NCBI GenBank assembly: GCA_020080175.1
Contig: JAGHQL010000142.1
Coordinates: 1-64,000, forward strand
DNA from: Glutinoglossum americanum
Taxonomy: Eukaryota > Ascomycota > Geoglossomycetes > Geoglossales > Geoglossaceae
DNA length: 64,000 bases
Reading direction: 5' to 3'
How positions within the stretch are numbered: the first letter of the stretch is position 1; each line of letters starts with the position of its first letter. The notes under the pieces are model-generated. The model did not search any database, was not told the DNA's origin, and saw nothing but the letters and a program-made list of their open reading frames with translations. Made by a program: the position numbers and the translations under genes. Positions 1 through 12,031 of the stretch are shown piece after piece.

Positions 1-42
1 CCGGGTGTCGTGGCCCGCCTTCCTGCGACAACGCCACATTAA

Positions 43-933
43 TGCCGTTCCAGCGACCGCGCAGCATATCCACAACAGAAAGCGCTCGGCTCCGACCACC
101 CATCGATACTGGGCACAGTCGACAACCTGGGCGTCCTCTACTCTAAGCAGGGCAAGCTTTCGGAAGCGGAGGCTACGTATGAGAGGGCACTGGCTGGGTA
201 TAAGAAGGCGCTCGGTCCTGACCACCCGTCAACACTGAGGACGGTCCGCAACCTGGGTAACCTCTACTTTGATCAAGGCAAGCTTAAGAAGGCAGAAGCC
301 ATGTATGACCGGGCACTAGTGGGGCACAAGAGGATGCTCGGCCCTGACCACACGGCAACGCTGGTCATAGTCAACGATCCAGCTAACCTCTACCCTGGTC
401 GGGGCATATTTACAGAGGCAGGGGTCATGTACGAGCAAGCGCTGGCTGGGTGCGAGAAGGCCCTCGGCCCCGACCACGCGTCGACGTTATGCATGGTCAA
501 CAACTTGGGCGTCCTCTGCTCCGACCGGGACAAGCTTGCGGAGGCAGAGGCCATGTACAAGCGGGCACTGGCCGGGTACAAGAAAAAGCTCGGCCTTGAT
601 CACCCATCGGCGCTGGCCACGGTCAACAACTTAGGCATCCTCTATTCCGATCAGGGCAAGCTAACGCAGGCAGAGGCCATGTACGAGCGGGAACTGGTGG
701 GGAAGGAGAGAGCGCTTGGCCCCGGTCATATGTCGACACTGGATATGGTCTTCAACCTGGGCCTCTTCTACTCTAACCGAGGTAAGTTTTCGGAGGCGGA
801 GACTATGTACAAACGGGCGCTGGCGGGATACGAGGAGGCGCTTGGCCCAGATCACCCGTCGACACTAGACGCAGCCAAAAATTTAGAAATGCTCTACCGG
901 GAGCAGAGGGACCAGGCTGGGGGATCACTGTGA
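43..933 (+). CDS. Tandem TPR (kinesin-light-chain type) protein, 3' fragment
   Basis: An open frame encodes about six and a half consecutive copies of a 42-residue TPR unit with the signature LGPDHPSTL..VNNLG.LY..QGK..EAE.MY.RAL. This is the TPR_10/TPR_12 type found at the C-terminus of fungal NLR-like (NB-ARC or NACHT) proteins and of kinesin light chains. The 126-bp period is visible in the DNA as well. An in-frame stop at 40-42 lies just upstream, but an acceptor-like cag at about 74-82 could make this the last exon of a gene beginning left of the window. The frame ends with a natural tail after the last repeat (stop 931-933). Any N-terminal effector and nucleotide-binding domain would lie outside the window. 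The TPR identity is certain; whether the gene is intact is unknown. Confidence 0.7.
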   Translation, partial: CRSSDRAAYPQQKALGSDHPSILGTVDNLGVLYSKQGKLSEAEATYERALAGYKKALGPDHPSTLRTVRNLGNLYFDQGKLKKAEAMYDRALVGHKRMLGPDHTATLVIVNDPANLYPGRGIFTEAGVMYEQALAGCEKALGPDHASTLCMVNNLGVLCSDRDKLAEAEAMYKRALAGYKKKLGLDHPSALATVNNLGILYSDQGKLTQAEAMYERELVGKERALGPGHMSTLDMVFNLGLFYSNRGKFSEAETMYKRALAGYEEALGPDHPSTLDAAKNLEMLYREQRDQAGGSL

Positions 934-2970
934 TTCCGCCAGCAGAGGCCTCGCCTACCGCCGCACTATCTGCCGCCTTATATATCTTCTTCAGTGCTAT
1001 TCCCGGTTCCTACGAGGCTTGCCTAAGGCAACAACATACTGTGCTTGCGCACAAATTTATATCCCCTGCCCTCTTATTCAGATGTGTGATTCATAGGACG
1101 GTCTTGCCCTCAGAGACGGTCCGGCTATCCCCACATGGCGCCCACAGCACGTGTTATAGGCGCCGGCGTCGAAGCTAAGCTTTTCCCGTGGTGGGAAGTG
1201 CTATCTATACGGAAGGCGTTTAGGTGTATTATCGAGGATCTAGGCGATGTAAGGGAAACAGTATAGACGCATTCCGAGAGCTGCGTTTGATGGGATGTTC
1301 ATTAATGAATCTCATTGTATTTGTGTTTCCTATAATGCAACGACCTCTATTTCTAACACTGTTGCGTGGTCAACCGATGCTCATGCAGATTTGCTCTCAC
1401 CGACAAGGGAGCTCCACCTAAATTTGATTAAGGTACTATCTACCCCGCGGTGATTGACTTATACTCCGATGTGCTCCCGTCGAAGCTGGATTTTCGCCTG
1501 CCCCCAATTAAAAAACGATTGCTTATGCGGGTGGTGCAACAAAAGAGAGATTATCTTCGGAACTCTATCAAATCGTAACCTCAACAATTTGCAGAGCCAA
1601 GTTTAACTGCCCATCGGTCCCTGGCTCCTAGCTATTAAGGACACACCGCCTAAAGTTGGCCATGAGACTTAACCTTGCTTCGGTGGAAAGTTTTCGTGAA
1701 TTTAATATTCGCCAAATTCAACCCTTTCCAATCAGCATAAAAAGGTTGTTTTCTTAAATAGGCTAGTGCGCTTTGTGAAAGGTGGGGTATCACTGAGTGG
1801 GCGACGCTAACCATAAAGAGACCGCAAAATTTCGTGCCACTTTTTCGTCAAACCTCTCAGACGTGGAGGCATGGCATCGATATGACCTCTGTGACAACCC
1901 TGCGGCATGAGTTGGTTAGTTTATATGGTTGCTTGCTGTTGCTAATTGCCCAAATTAGTTTAGCCATTCCCTTGGCCCTGGTGCTAAGAGATGGGACTTG
2001 GTCCTAAATTGGCCGGTAATAGGTATCGCTCTTTTTAGGGCTATTACCTCCTCCGCGGAGTCACCATCAAAGTGTTAGGGAGGGTAATTTGCTTTAAGTA
2101 GCTACCGTATTTGCCTTGACTGATAACTAACTTACGTTTTTGATTCCCTGCCAAAGTTTGACTATGATCCATTTTGACTAAGGGAACCCCCCAAATCCAA
2201 ATAACGGGTCAGGGCCATACCATTTGCTCTCGAGGATGCAGCCTCCTGGATTTCCCCATCTTTCCTAAAGCCCCAGATGGCCTGGAACAATCTGGACTAC
2301 TTTGCAGCCGACCTCTTGGGAATGCCGATAAAGGCGACAAGCTCGGCGCCAGGCATGGCAGGAAGTGAGTTCTGTTTAGATATACTTCGTTCCTGGGGGG
2401 TTAAGGCTCTTGCATCTGCGGGAAAAATGAATTATAGTGGATGCGGGGTATAAACTCCATGAGATCCTTACCTAATCTTCGCTTGGCACTCAGCGGTTTG
2501 ATCGCCCTTCCCGCCGGGATGCCAGTCGACCGGATTGCCTTGTATTCGATATTTTCGATATTGTAACTAGCTCAACGACCTACATATATTATTAAAGATT
2601 ACGTGTATAGTAGACGTTCTATAGGCATTGCTTCAATTGATTAAGTACAAAGTTGTTGCTAAGTGAGCGTAGAGAAGAATTCTTGTTGGGCGTCGGGTGC
2701 CAAGCCGACCAAATAGGGGCTAGCGGAAATTGGTGTACTCCTATTCCGTGTCACCGGTAACCGATTGGTTTGCGTCTCAATTTCAACTTCAACATATATC
2801 ACCGTAGAGCCTAAGACCTGATAACCCAGCGCGCATATCGTTCTACTCCTATGATATGCTCAAAGGGTGAAATCGCCCTCTCTTTTCTGGTGGCAGAACA
2901 CTCATTTCCACCATGACCTCAAGGTTAGATAGCGAATATGACTTTGGTAGGTAATCGCTGCGTATCTTAG
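934..2970. other. Intergenic stretch, no gene recognised
   Basis: About 2 kb with only short, unrelated open frames and no recognisable protein motif. Base composition is mixed, with AT-rich patches around 1500-2200 and 2550-2850. No repeat ends or RNA genes were seen. Confidence 0.5.
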
Positions 2971-2989
2971 GTTCTATGGTCGCTGTAAT

Positions 2990-5900
2990 ACAACAAGATG
3001 ATGGCTGATACAAGCTCCTTCCCAAAGATTTGTCTGAGAGACTACTTGAAGTGCCTGACGGTCGAGAGCATCCGTCGCAATGTTTTTCACGACCCTTTTA
3101 AGGGCTACGCCGTATGAAGACGAGGCTACTGTACTAGCTGTTGTTTGGGAGCTGCGAAATAGCCTCTGGGCGATCGAGCACCTTGCGTTATATCTTCGCA
3201 AAACAGGTCAGAGCCTCCATGACTTCGATAGAAGGCTCATCGACTCATATGGAATCCCCGGTGACCACTTTCAAGAGGCCCGCTAGTGAGGAAGTGTGAA
3301 AAGTGGTTACCCGGAACCATTTCTGGCACTTACCTCTGCGGTAAATCTCTCGGCACATGGTTTTCCCAAGGATCTCTTGGGTTCTGAAGTTGATGCTATC
3401 AACGCAGCGGCCATAGATCTGAGCGATCTAGGAATCCTCGGGACGGACGATGACGCTGGCATGAGTCGAGTGGGTGCTGTTGTCACCAAGCTATTTCCAA
3501 GCCTTATCGACGACGAATGCGCGGTCAAGGGCTCCTTAAGATCGATACGTGCCGTTACGGACAAGGATGATACTGCGAAAGCGGGCTGAATATTCAAATA
3601 GCGAGGCGCTGCTCCGCCTAACAGTAGAGGATGCGCAAAAGAATCTAGGTCGGGACCACCCCCTAATTCTGCAGGCTATGTACAACCTGAGTCGAGTGCT
3701 TAGTTCAGTGGGAGAGACCAGGAAGCCAGGGTAGTAATTTGCGGTGCCCTTAAGATCCGGGAAGGGATCCACCTAGTAGGACACCCGGAAACTATCGCTT
3801 CAAAATTAAACCTGTCGTACCACACGCTCGGCGAAAGCCGATTCGAAGAAGCGGCTCAAATGGCAGAAGGGGTCTTGGAAGAGAGCAAATCTCTGGGTCC
3901 GATGCACATCAGTACGATTTATGCCTTGTTTTTATGGGCTGAGTGTTTGCAACACCAAGGCCGATGCAGCGAGATGTACGAGATTGTATTGACGATTTGT
4001 GACAAATGCCAAAAAATTCTCGGCCCAAATCGCACTACTTGCGGTGGAGAAACTAGCCCAAGTGGTAAGGGTTTTGGGGAGATATGGCGAGGCCGTGGAT
4101 CTTCAGCAAATCGCGTATGAAAAGGAAATAGAGGTCAATGTCATCAATCATCCTGACACCTTCCGTGCCTTGCGAATGCTTGGGAGTGCCTTACCCAGTG
4201 CTGGTAGATCCGATCAGGCCTCGAAACTGCCCGCCATCATTCCGAAAAATTAAGAGCTATCGGCGAAGGAGGCGAAACTGATGTCATTGACTGCAAAACG
4301 GACCTAGCTCATGCGCAGAACCGGACGCATGAAGCGGAAGCTCTTCTTTAGGAAGCCTTGGATGGATGCAAGGAAATACTTGGCGATGGAAGCCATGGGG
4401 CTCCGAGCAGCTAGCTTTCTGGCAGACCACTTGCTCGACGGATGCCATCAGACTGGAGAGGCAAAGGCTCTCATTCGAACTACGATAAAACTCCGACAAC
4501 GGACGCTCGGCCCACAGCATCCAGATGACTACGTGGATATCTGGTTTCTGTCTAGGTGCGAACGCATGGTGGGGAGTTCCAGTCAGCGAGATCCGACTGC
4601 GAAGATGCGCTATCCTCTTTCCAAAAGATCTTTGAGCACGAGCACCCGGCTACGGAGAATTGTGCTGAGGATCTTCAGGAAATTATAGAAGCCAAATTAA
4701 AGGCAAGCAACGAAGACTCATTAGCCATGGCTTATCCACCGCTCAATACTGCGGATCGGGTTGCTATTTCGCAGCAGGTCGGTTCTTCCCTAGGGCACAC
4801 AAGCCTCCCGGGAACTGCGGGGGGTCTAGCGCCCCCAGTTGGCAGCGAAGCCGTACGCGTTACGGAGTACCAGTCTAAACCGCATTCCCCTCACGCATGC
4901 TCTCAATGCAGAAAGATTACCTTGGATGCTCTGCTGAAAGCAAGGGCCACAGTCCTAGACAATCCTGAAGGAATGAAAACAATTTCCGCGGGCCAATCTG
5001 ACCGGCCTTTAGCTTTATCGTTTCGGAATCCCTCGGAGAGCAGCCAAGCATGTCCTTCATGCAGACTCATTCTCGGACATCTAGCGGAGTCTAAATCTGA
5101 CCTCTCACTCGAGTTTCGTGTAGTAGTTCGCAAAAATGACAACGAAAGGTTCGAATATATTGACGTAGTATATGACCTCAACGACGAAACTCCTTTGGAC
5201 CGCATCCTCACTTATGCAATGCCTGGTAAGATCACCCGCCTATTCACAACTTACTCTTCGCAAACGCATCAGCTGATATTGCAATTATATTAGATTCTTT
5301 CGTAGCACCACACATTCTTAACTAACCTAAAATAAATGCCAACTCGGCCGAAATGCTTACCGCCATCGGGAGCTGGCTGCAACAATGTAGTGAATGCTAT
5401 TCAACTTGCAAACGATGTTTATCCGGTGAGGATGTCGGGGACGGGCCGGAATTACCGACCCGTGTTATCGATGTTACTGGCACTCCACGTTTGTTCGCAT
5501 CATATGGCTCTCGCGGACGGTGTGTCGCATTAAGCCATTGTTGGGGTGGCAAATGCTTTTTGGTGGCCCAGTGGTCAAATACCTATTGGCTTTAGAAGAG
5601 AATTGAAATCTCGGAGCTTTTCAAAACGGATCGAGAGGCCATTCAATTTACAAAACAACTAGGCATTCCATACCTGAGTTGACTCTCTATGCATCCTACA
5701 AGATGATAAGCAAGACTGGCTTCAAGAAGCCCCGCGCATGGGGTCGATCTATGAAAAGTCATACGTTATGCCGGCAGCAGCAGCAGCAGCTGATGGAAGT
5801 CTGGGCCTATTTGCACCCCTACAAAACGATGAAATCGTAGGAGTGCCCTGCAAACCCCACCACCCCTCCGCCAGATTCATGTACTTTGCACGCAGGATGT

Positions 5901-7125
5901 TCGATTCAAAGAAGTGAAAGACGGACCGCTGAATAGCCGAGGATGGGTTTTGCGAGAACGCCTCCTATCGAGGCGTACAACCCACTTCGCAGTAACACAA
6001 GTGTACTGGAAATGTGGGAAAAGCTACGAAGCTCAAGACCAGTCTACTCATAACCTTCTTCAGGATTCTTCCTCCCGTGGTCTACAGCTACTTGATGCGT
6101 TGCGCAAATTCACACTTCAGGGCTATACCGGCTCGATTGTACCTGCCAATAAACCAGAATCATATTCGGATGAGCCGTCTCTTCCATCCCGCTACGGACT
6201 AGCCTTTGGCCTCCAAGAATGCTGGAGGAGTATCGCGGTAGCATACTCCAAGTGCGGGTTGACCCCTTCAAGCGATAAACTCCCGGCGCTACTTGGTCTC
6301 GCCGCGAAGACCAAAGAAATAACCAGTCTTAGATACAGCCATGGGCATTGGTTTGACTGCTCTGTTAACACTACAGTCGGGCTCCTTTGGTCACCTCGCA
6401 AAAAACCCATGGACGGACCCTTAGATCACCATGCTCCCTCCTGGTCATGGGCCGCACTGGATGGCGAAATTGAGTTCCTACTCGGCGATTTGGATGTCAC
6501 TCGACTCAATGAGAAGCCATCTGATTTGAAGATTCAAGAGGAAATTCTCTCCACCGTATTTAGACCGGCAAACTCTACATCACTCCTATTAACTAGACTA
6601 GTGAAAGCTAGCACCAGGTGCTGAGTAGCTCATGACCGCCCAGTATCTAGGCTGTACTGTGGACCCGATCCGCGATCCCGATTTTACCGCACCGGCGGAG
6701 CCTTCAATGAGTATGACTGGTACCGAACCTCCGTGGACGTTCAAACAGCTACAGGAGACCAACCCGAGCGGACGTCGGAGTTTCACGCCAGAACATATCC
6801 CAATGCCGACCGACTATCCTTCGACTCCGACTCCGGATATGTGTACGTTAGCCTTCCAGCCAGCGAGCCAGAGCCGCCGCCCGGTATAAGGTGGGTTTGC
6901 TTTGACTGCGTGGACAACGAGCCGGAGCAGTTTGACCAAATGTATGCGTGCACGAGGCAATTCGAGGGGAGGAATAGAGCGAAGATGCCACGCTACCTCG
7001 CAATCACGGTCACCAAAAGACCCACGCCCCATGGAGAGCTCCAGTATCGCAGAGTTGGGGTAGCGCAAGTCCACAAGAAGGATTGGATCCAGGATGGCAG
7101 AACGCAATCAATCACGCTCGTGTAG
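2990..7125 (+). pseudogene. Broken NB-ARC-like/TPR/HET gene
   Basis: A decayed host gene readable as homologous blocks in changing frames. Block 1 (about 3080-3590) resembles the winged-helix part of fungal NB-ARC proteins (ALYLRKTGQSLHDFDRRL, then a LALTSAV...LLGSEV segment). Block 2 (about 3550-4690) holds diverged TPR units (LGRDHPLILQAMYNLS, LGPQHPDDYV). Block 3 (about 4880-7125) is a HET heterokaryon-incompatibility domain: a CSQC...CPSC pre-domain, LPTRVIDV, VALSHCWGG, SRGWVLRERLLSRRTTHF, SDKLPALLGLA, PSWSWAALDG and a closing VGVAQV...SITLV. TPR and HET lie in one uninterrupted frame at 4556-5293, so they belonged to one protein. Several breaks separate the blocks, so it is not expected to work. 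The order, with HET after TPR, is the reverse of the usual HET-first layout. A CAG run at 5773-5790 gives an alanine tract. Confidence 0.7.
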
Positions 7126-8592
7126 TCTGATCAGGTATGGGAACGATTCAAAAAGAACGGAAAAGGAAAGACCATAGTACCGATAAAGCAAGCCCCCCCC
7201 ACCACCCATTATTCCGAATCTTGTATTCTGTATCCCAAAAACCAACGCCACCTTCTCTCTCTCCCTCCACACACAGCGTGTGAGGAATTAAGCCCGGTGC
7301 TGCTTTTGATTGCGGGGCGGCGCACATTAACAATTTCATAAATCAGCGTCGCCAGATCCAAGAGGAGCCTCTAAAGCGGCAATTATTCCGTAGCACCAAG
7401 CCAAGCAGCAGATGACGTTGAGCCAAGCCTCACAGCCCTCAGCGACCCCGGCAGCCTGGTTAATACCGCAGCGCACCCCGCACTGCGCTCGAAGGCTTCC
7501 CGGTTGGCTTCCAACGCCCTCGCCATACTGAGGGCGATGGACTTTTCCGCTAGCCCAGTTTTTGGCTACAGGCCTCTCATGATCGGAACACATCCCACCT
7601 CTCGACCTACAGGAATTAGAATACACCAGGCTTCCTTCCATCACAGCTACCTTGGCTACACGAGACTTTCCGGTTAGTGACGTGGCACTGGGTTACATCG
7701 GCTGGCTGCCTTGCATGGCGGGAAGAAGGGACGCTCGTATAGTAATTTGTAAGAAGGCTGATATGGAATCTACTGGTGGATGGGGAGCTGTGTGCCTAGG
7801 TTTTTTTTCAGCTCAAAGAGAGTCACCCCTTATATGTCGGCTGGGCTAGATGGTGAAAAATCGCATCGACAGGGGATGTGAGGATTGGCGGTTCAGCGTA
7901 CAAACCTGGGTAGGTGATGGTGTATTCCAGCGCTCCTTTGGGTGTGCCTTCAAAGGAGACGACGGCATGATCGTGAAAGGTGGCTCAGCGACTGCAGACG
8001 GAGGCCTGCCAAGTAGCGGAATTTAGCTTATCTGGATTTTCCGATTTCGATAAGTGTGACGGAAGCGACAAGATGGCGCCGTTCATTCTTGTGGCACCGG
8101 CGAGTTAGGATGTAGGCCCAAGACGAGTCTCTAAGCAGCAGCGACCCCGTTGTGCAACGGGGGGCCACCAGTCGACGGTAACCACGTCGCTACTCTCCGC
8201 AAGGCACACTGGGACCATCCCCAACACGGAAGCAAACCCATAGCGGTTATGGCCAAAGAGCAGCTCTCGCTCTACCCTTATTTCGCCTCGCCCCACAATA
8301 TCAGTCTCCCAAACGTTGCCAGCCCGAGCGTGGTGCTGGCGGCTGTCGCCGTGGAGGCAGCCGGGCATGTCGCTTGGCTGCATAGATGGTGCAGCCTAGC
8401 GACATAGCCACCAACCCACAAACAACCAATTGTCATGCAGTGAACTATTGCAGAATATTTTTAGGGCGATACTAACTTATATTCCGGTTATTATCTTTAT
8501 AGCTGTGTCCAGCTCTGCCCCGCATCGCGCGGAGGCCTCATCACATGCAAAAAAACTAATAAGGCGGTCAATGTTTCCCTACCCGTGCTCTT
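7126..8592. other. Intergenic stretch with a short diverged repeat
   Basis: No convincing gene. Around 7345-7385 the sequence (cgccagatc...aagcctctaaagcggc type) resembles a stretch at about 14936-14978 (cgccagatct...aagcctctaaagcagc), suggesting a diverged dispersed repeat. Open frames on both strands here share no family motif. Confidence 0.35.
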
Positions 8593-8650
8593 TAATATAA
8601 GCACGACCTGACCTTACCCTCCCTTTTCTCATCACATCTCCGTTATGGTA
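8593..8650 (+). promoter_or_regulatory. Putative core promoter of the 496-residue membrane protein gene
   Basis: A TATA-like aatataag lies about 95 bp upstream of the ATG and is followed by a pyrimidine-rich stretch (ccttaccctcccttttctc). This is the usual arrangement at fungal transcription starts. No experimental support. Confidence 0.35.
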
Positions 8651-8690
8651 TAGAATCCTTTCTAGCCTTGATCAGCCGAAAAACTACAAA

Positions 8691-10181
8691 ATGGCTTCCC
8701 CGAACTTTCTGCGAGAATACGCAGGCCAGGCCTCTGTTTATCTTGGCGAGCCGCCGCCGCCGGAGCGCCAGGAGTCAGGACTACTGCAGGGTGGGGCTAT
8801 TGGAAAACGCCGGAGGCCTGACATCTGGTCACTCATAATCCTTCTAGGGACATGGATTGCCCTGGTCCTCAGCACCCTCACCATATGGGGTCACTCGGGG
8901 AAAGGCAACGCCCTTTCTTTTGGCGAGGTGGATTTGGCGTTCAGATCGTCGCTATTGCCGGGGTTGGTGGCTGCCATTCTGAACGAGGTGCTGCTTGACA
9001 GGTCATGGAGGCGAATCACACGGGAGGTTCTGCGCGGGCCGATGTCCGCGAACCGCCTCAGGGCTGCTAATTTTTCATGGCCGAGCTATCTGAAGAGGGC
9101 GTTCCTCTGCAGACTGTCCCTGGAGGAGCTGAAGTCTTTGGGAAGTTATATCTTGTTGCGATGGGGGACGGTGGTGAGCCAGGCGACGGTGCAGCTGGTC
9201 GTGGAATTCCACACCGACAAGAAGGGATATCGAGCTACAACGCGTGGCTTTTGGTTCGTCGGAGCGGTTCTCCTCCACGCGCTTTCATTAACCCTCTCCT
9301 TCGGTATCTGGCGGATGCCATTGTGGGCGCTCTTTAGCTCCACCTGCGGCGAGCATGGCCTTATTGAGGCCTACCAACCTTATCTGGACAGGGTCCCTTC
9401 AGGCTCCATTGCGACGTCCGACGAGGTCGCTGATTACTTGGACAAGGTCGGCCTCACCGCCCTCAATGACAGCCCTGAGGCGCAGGCTTCTGTTCTTTCG
9501 GGGCGACACAGCCCTGGTAAGCAAGGGATGGTCAAGGTTCGGGGAGTCTCTCTTGGCGTTGCTCTTGCCCTCATCATCCCCTCTCTTCTGCTCGTTTACG
9601 TAAAGAGAATGTCTGGAAATTCGATCAAAGCCCGAGCCGACGTGCGATTTGTTATCCTCTCCGGCTTCCTGGCCACGTACACGGCATATCTATTCGCTTT
9701 CGACTTCATCATCTGGACCATCTCACTGGAAGGCCTGTGTAAAACCCCAAAGACGAAACCACGCCGCGGTACGAACCATCTCAACTCGATATCCGGCGTC
9801 ATGTTAGTTATCAAGATGGCCAAATCGGTTTGGCGGCGGCGACCTGCGCGGGCGCCTATGATGTTTATCCTATTTTGGGTGCAGTGCGTCCTAATGCGCG
9901 GTATAGCGGTTATCATAAGTTTCGATTTCAAGGGAGGCGAACGCGGTGATTTCGTGGCCGACTGTATGATTTGGATGTTTGTGGGCTGGCCGATCTTGCT
10001 CCTTCCACTCCTGGTCTGGGTGTTCGTGCCATTCAGGGCACCTCTGTGCAGGTTGGATGGGTGGCGGTGGGCCAAGATTGCGAAGGACGCTTTATATATT
10101 GAAGGCAATTACGGAATTCGCGATAGTAAAGCAGTCTGGGGCGCCGATGTGAAGCCATTCGAGAACGGTGTCTTCGAATAG
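8691..10181 (+). CDS. Multi-pass membrane protein of unknown function (496 aa)
   Basis: A single uninterrupted 496-codon frame starts at an ATG in good context (caaaATGGC). I see about seven hydrophobic segments: near residues 45-62 (SLIILLGTWIALVLSTLTIW), 80-97, 185-205, 285-305, 320-345, 390-410 and 425-445. Between the third and fourth lies a hydrophilic loop with an EVADYLDKVGL segment. The N-terminus is polar and proline-rich (GEPPPPERQES) and carries no signal peptide. The tail after the last helix is short and polar. I do not recognise the family. Plasma- or endo-membrane location is inferred from the helices only. No conserved catalytic motif was found and there is no operon-like neighbour. 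Codon use looks normal for a transcribed fungal gene. Confidence 0.75.
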   Translation: MASPNFLREYAGQASVYLGEPPPPERQESGLLQGGAIGKRRRPDIWSLIILLGTWIALVLSTLTIWGHSGKGNALSFGEVDLAFRSSLLPGLVAAILNEVLLDRSWRRITREVLRGPMSANRLRAANFSWPSYLKRAFLCRLSLEELKSLGSYILLRWGTVVSQATVQLVVEFHTDKKGYRATTRGFWFVGAVLLHALSLTLSFGIWRMPLWALFSSTCGEHGLIEAYQPYLDRVPSGSIATSDEVADYLDKVGLTALNDSPEAQASVLSGRHSPGKQGMVKVRGVSLGVALALIIPSLLLVYVKRMSGNSIKARADVRFVILSGFLATYTAYLFAFDFIIWTISLEGLCKTPKTKPRRGTNHLNSISGVMLVIKMAKSVWRRRPARAPMMFILFWVQCVLMRGIAVIISFDFKGGERGDFVADCMIWMFVGWPILLLPLLVWVFVPFRAPLCRLDGWRWAKIAKDALYIEGNYGIRDSKAVWGADVKPFENGVFE

Positions 10182-11509
10182 TTGAGAGGTGGGAATGCCC
10201 ACACCGTTACAGCAAGAGGCGACATAGGTTGTCGGTACTGGCGCTAAAACATGCGTTAGTCACACGGCTGAGGACCTTTTGCGTGCTTTCACATGGTGGA
10301 AGACACTTAGTTGGAATTTCATGCTCGATTCCCTATATACTATTTTACCACCCTTTGCAAGCATAAGGTGGTGCCAAACCCGAAGCATGCAAAAAGAGAC
10401 GGTCGTTTTTGGCTAATATTTGGCGTGAGAATTGGATATTCTAAACCTTTGTCATACATCAGGCAAAGGATACGTATAAGGAGCAACACCGGAATAGGAA
10501 TGATCAACACGCTCATCAGTGCAGCAAGGGGGCTGGAATTTAAGTAGTAGCTTTCAAGGCTGCGCGGTGCTACTTAAAATTATGATGCTTCTCGAGACAG
10601 ACAAGCTTTCTGTCAATAAACCAGACGAGAAAACACCGCAAACAGAAATTAGGTTCGGGTCGTGTCTTAAGAAGTGATGACTCGATTATGGCTCACAAAG
10701 ATCCCCCACCTCTTGTTGCGATGCGCACTTTTCCCACATGCCGTTCAATATGCCCCATAAGGGGCTAGCTACTCCATAAGCTCAGCGCCAGTTACATTTG
10801 AAATCGGCCCCATGAAGTGTTTCTTTCAAAAAAAACTCTGTAACGGGCTCTGGTGGGTAAGGTGTTGGGGCGAATCAACTCTCTGCACGGTCTCATGTAG
10901 GAGGGATTGCACCGCAACGCACGGTGCTATCAGCACCCTTTGTGCTGGATGGTCGAGGAATTCCCGACTAACCATTTATCCTCCCTGGTGTGTTCCTTGG
11001 CTCCACATATTCGAATATTTTCACCCTCATTGTTCATTTAGGTTCTATGTGACATACCTTAGCAGACCAAACTCTACTAACACGAGTCTAGGAACGCCGT
11101 GTGAAATCTATCCAAAGAGAGGGGATTAATCCCCAAGCAGCCTAGCTTAATGTTCGCGACTTCTAGAAGCTTCTTCTCATTACTGTGTCACATTGCATAG
11201 CCTTGCCACCGTGAGTTTATATCAACTTCGCTCGATTACTCCACTTTGTAATTGATTGGGTATTCGGGCGATTAATCTACTGGTCGGTCCGTACTTGATC
11301 TCTAGCAGCTTGCTGATTCTCTGGAACCTACATAAATACAACAACCACTTTGGTACACACCTCGGCTTGGGGCTTGGCGCGCGGATCAACAATATCCCGG
11401 TCAGTTCCCTTGAGGGTTTACTCTTCTCTTGCACCCCGCACTGCTAATTCAACTTCTGTAGGCTCCATATTAAAGTGTCCGATCATTTGAACAGCAAAAT
11501 CTTAGCCTC
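10182..11509. other. Intergenic stretch, nothing recognised
   Basis: About 1.3 kb between two membrane-protein genes. Open frames of up to 105 codons lack family motifs and have non-coding-like codon use. A direct repeat or promoter for the downstream gene could not be assigned. Confidence 0.4.
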
Positions 11510-12031
11510 ATGGGGAAACCAAGCGGTGAACGTGCAGTGGAATGGTGGGAGGGATTTCTTCCTGCAGTCATCGGTGTCTCCACCTTCGGCGGATCTATCA
11601 CTTTCAGCGTCATCGTCTCCGAAATAGCCGACCCAGGCAGGCTCAATCCCAGCAACCAGAACGCGGTAACTTATACCCGGTTCCAGCGAGAGACGGTGCG
11701 CATGTTTCTGGCACTGAGTTGGCTGCTCTTCATAATGGCGTTGGGGGTCGCAAGCATGGTTGCTCAGCTTCTCTCGTTCCACCGGGAGAGGTTCCGGGAT
11801 AATTTCGAAAAACCAATGTCCGGAATGCCGATTCTTAACATGATCACAAACGGAGGCGGCCTTCATGGTCTGTCTCTCCTACTGAACGGCCTTATGCTCG
11901 GAGCCTTCTACTTCTTATCTCTTGCTGTTGTTGCCTACGTGGAGACTGTTGGATGGATTGCTGTGGCTTTTACTTCTACGTATGTGCTTATTGTTGGTGG
12001 TGTCTGGGTGGCTCATGCTGTTAGGCAGTAG
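11510..12031 (+). CDS. Small four-helix membrane protein (173 aa), unknown function
   Basis: An intact 173-codon frame. Four hydrophobic segments are visible at about residues 15-40 (FLPAVIGVSTFGGSITFSVI), 68-90 (MFLALSWLLFIMALGVASMV), 120-145 and 148-168. A polar linker (SFHRERFRDNFEKP) sits in the middle. Small proteins with this pattern, in which a 'FLPA..GVSTFG.SITFSVIVS.IADP' type first helix precedes an ETVR.FLA.SWLLF helix, are common uncharacterised proteins in filamentous ascomycetes. That comparison is from memory and is not a search result. There is no signal peptide and no catalytic motif. The gene looks complete: the start has moderate context (cctcATGGGG) and the stop is followed by AT-rich 3' sequence. 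Confidence 0.7.
   Translation: MGKPSGERAVEWWEGFLPAVIGVSTFGGSITFSVIVSEIADPGRLNPSNQNAVTYTRFQRETVRMFLALSWLLFIMALGVASMVAQLLSFHRERFRDNFEKPMSGMPILNMITNGGGLHGLSLLLNGLMLGAFYFLSLAVVAYVETVGWIAVAFTSTYVLIVGGVWVAHAVRQ

Noticed and set aside
9596-10108. 170-codon minus-strand frame opposite the membrane protein gene
   Set aside because: It mirrors a coding frame with strong hydrophobic pattern on the plus strand and has no own motif; a shadow frame.
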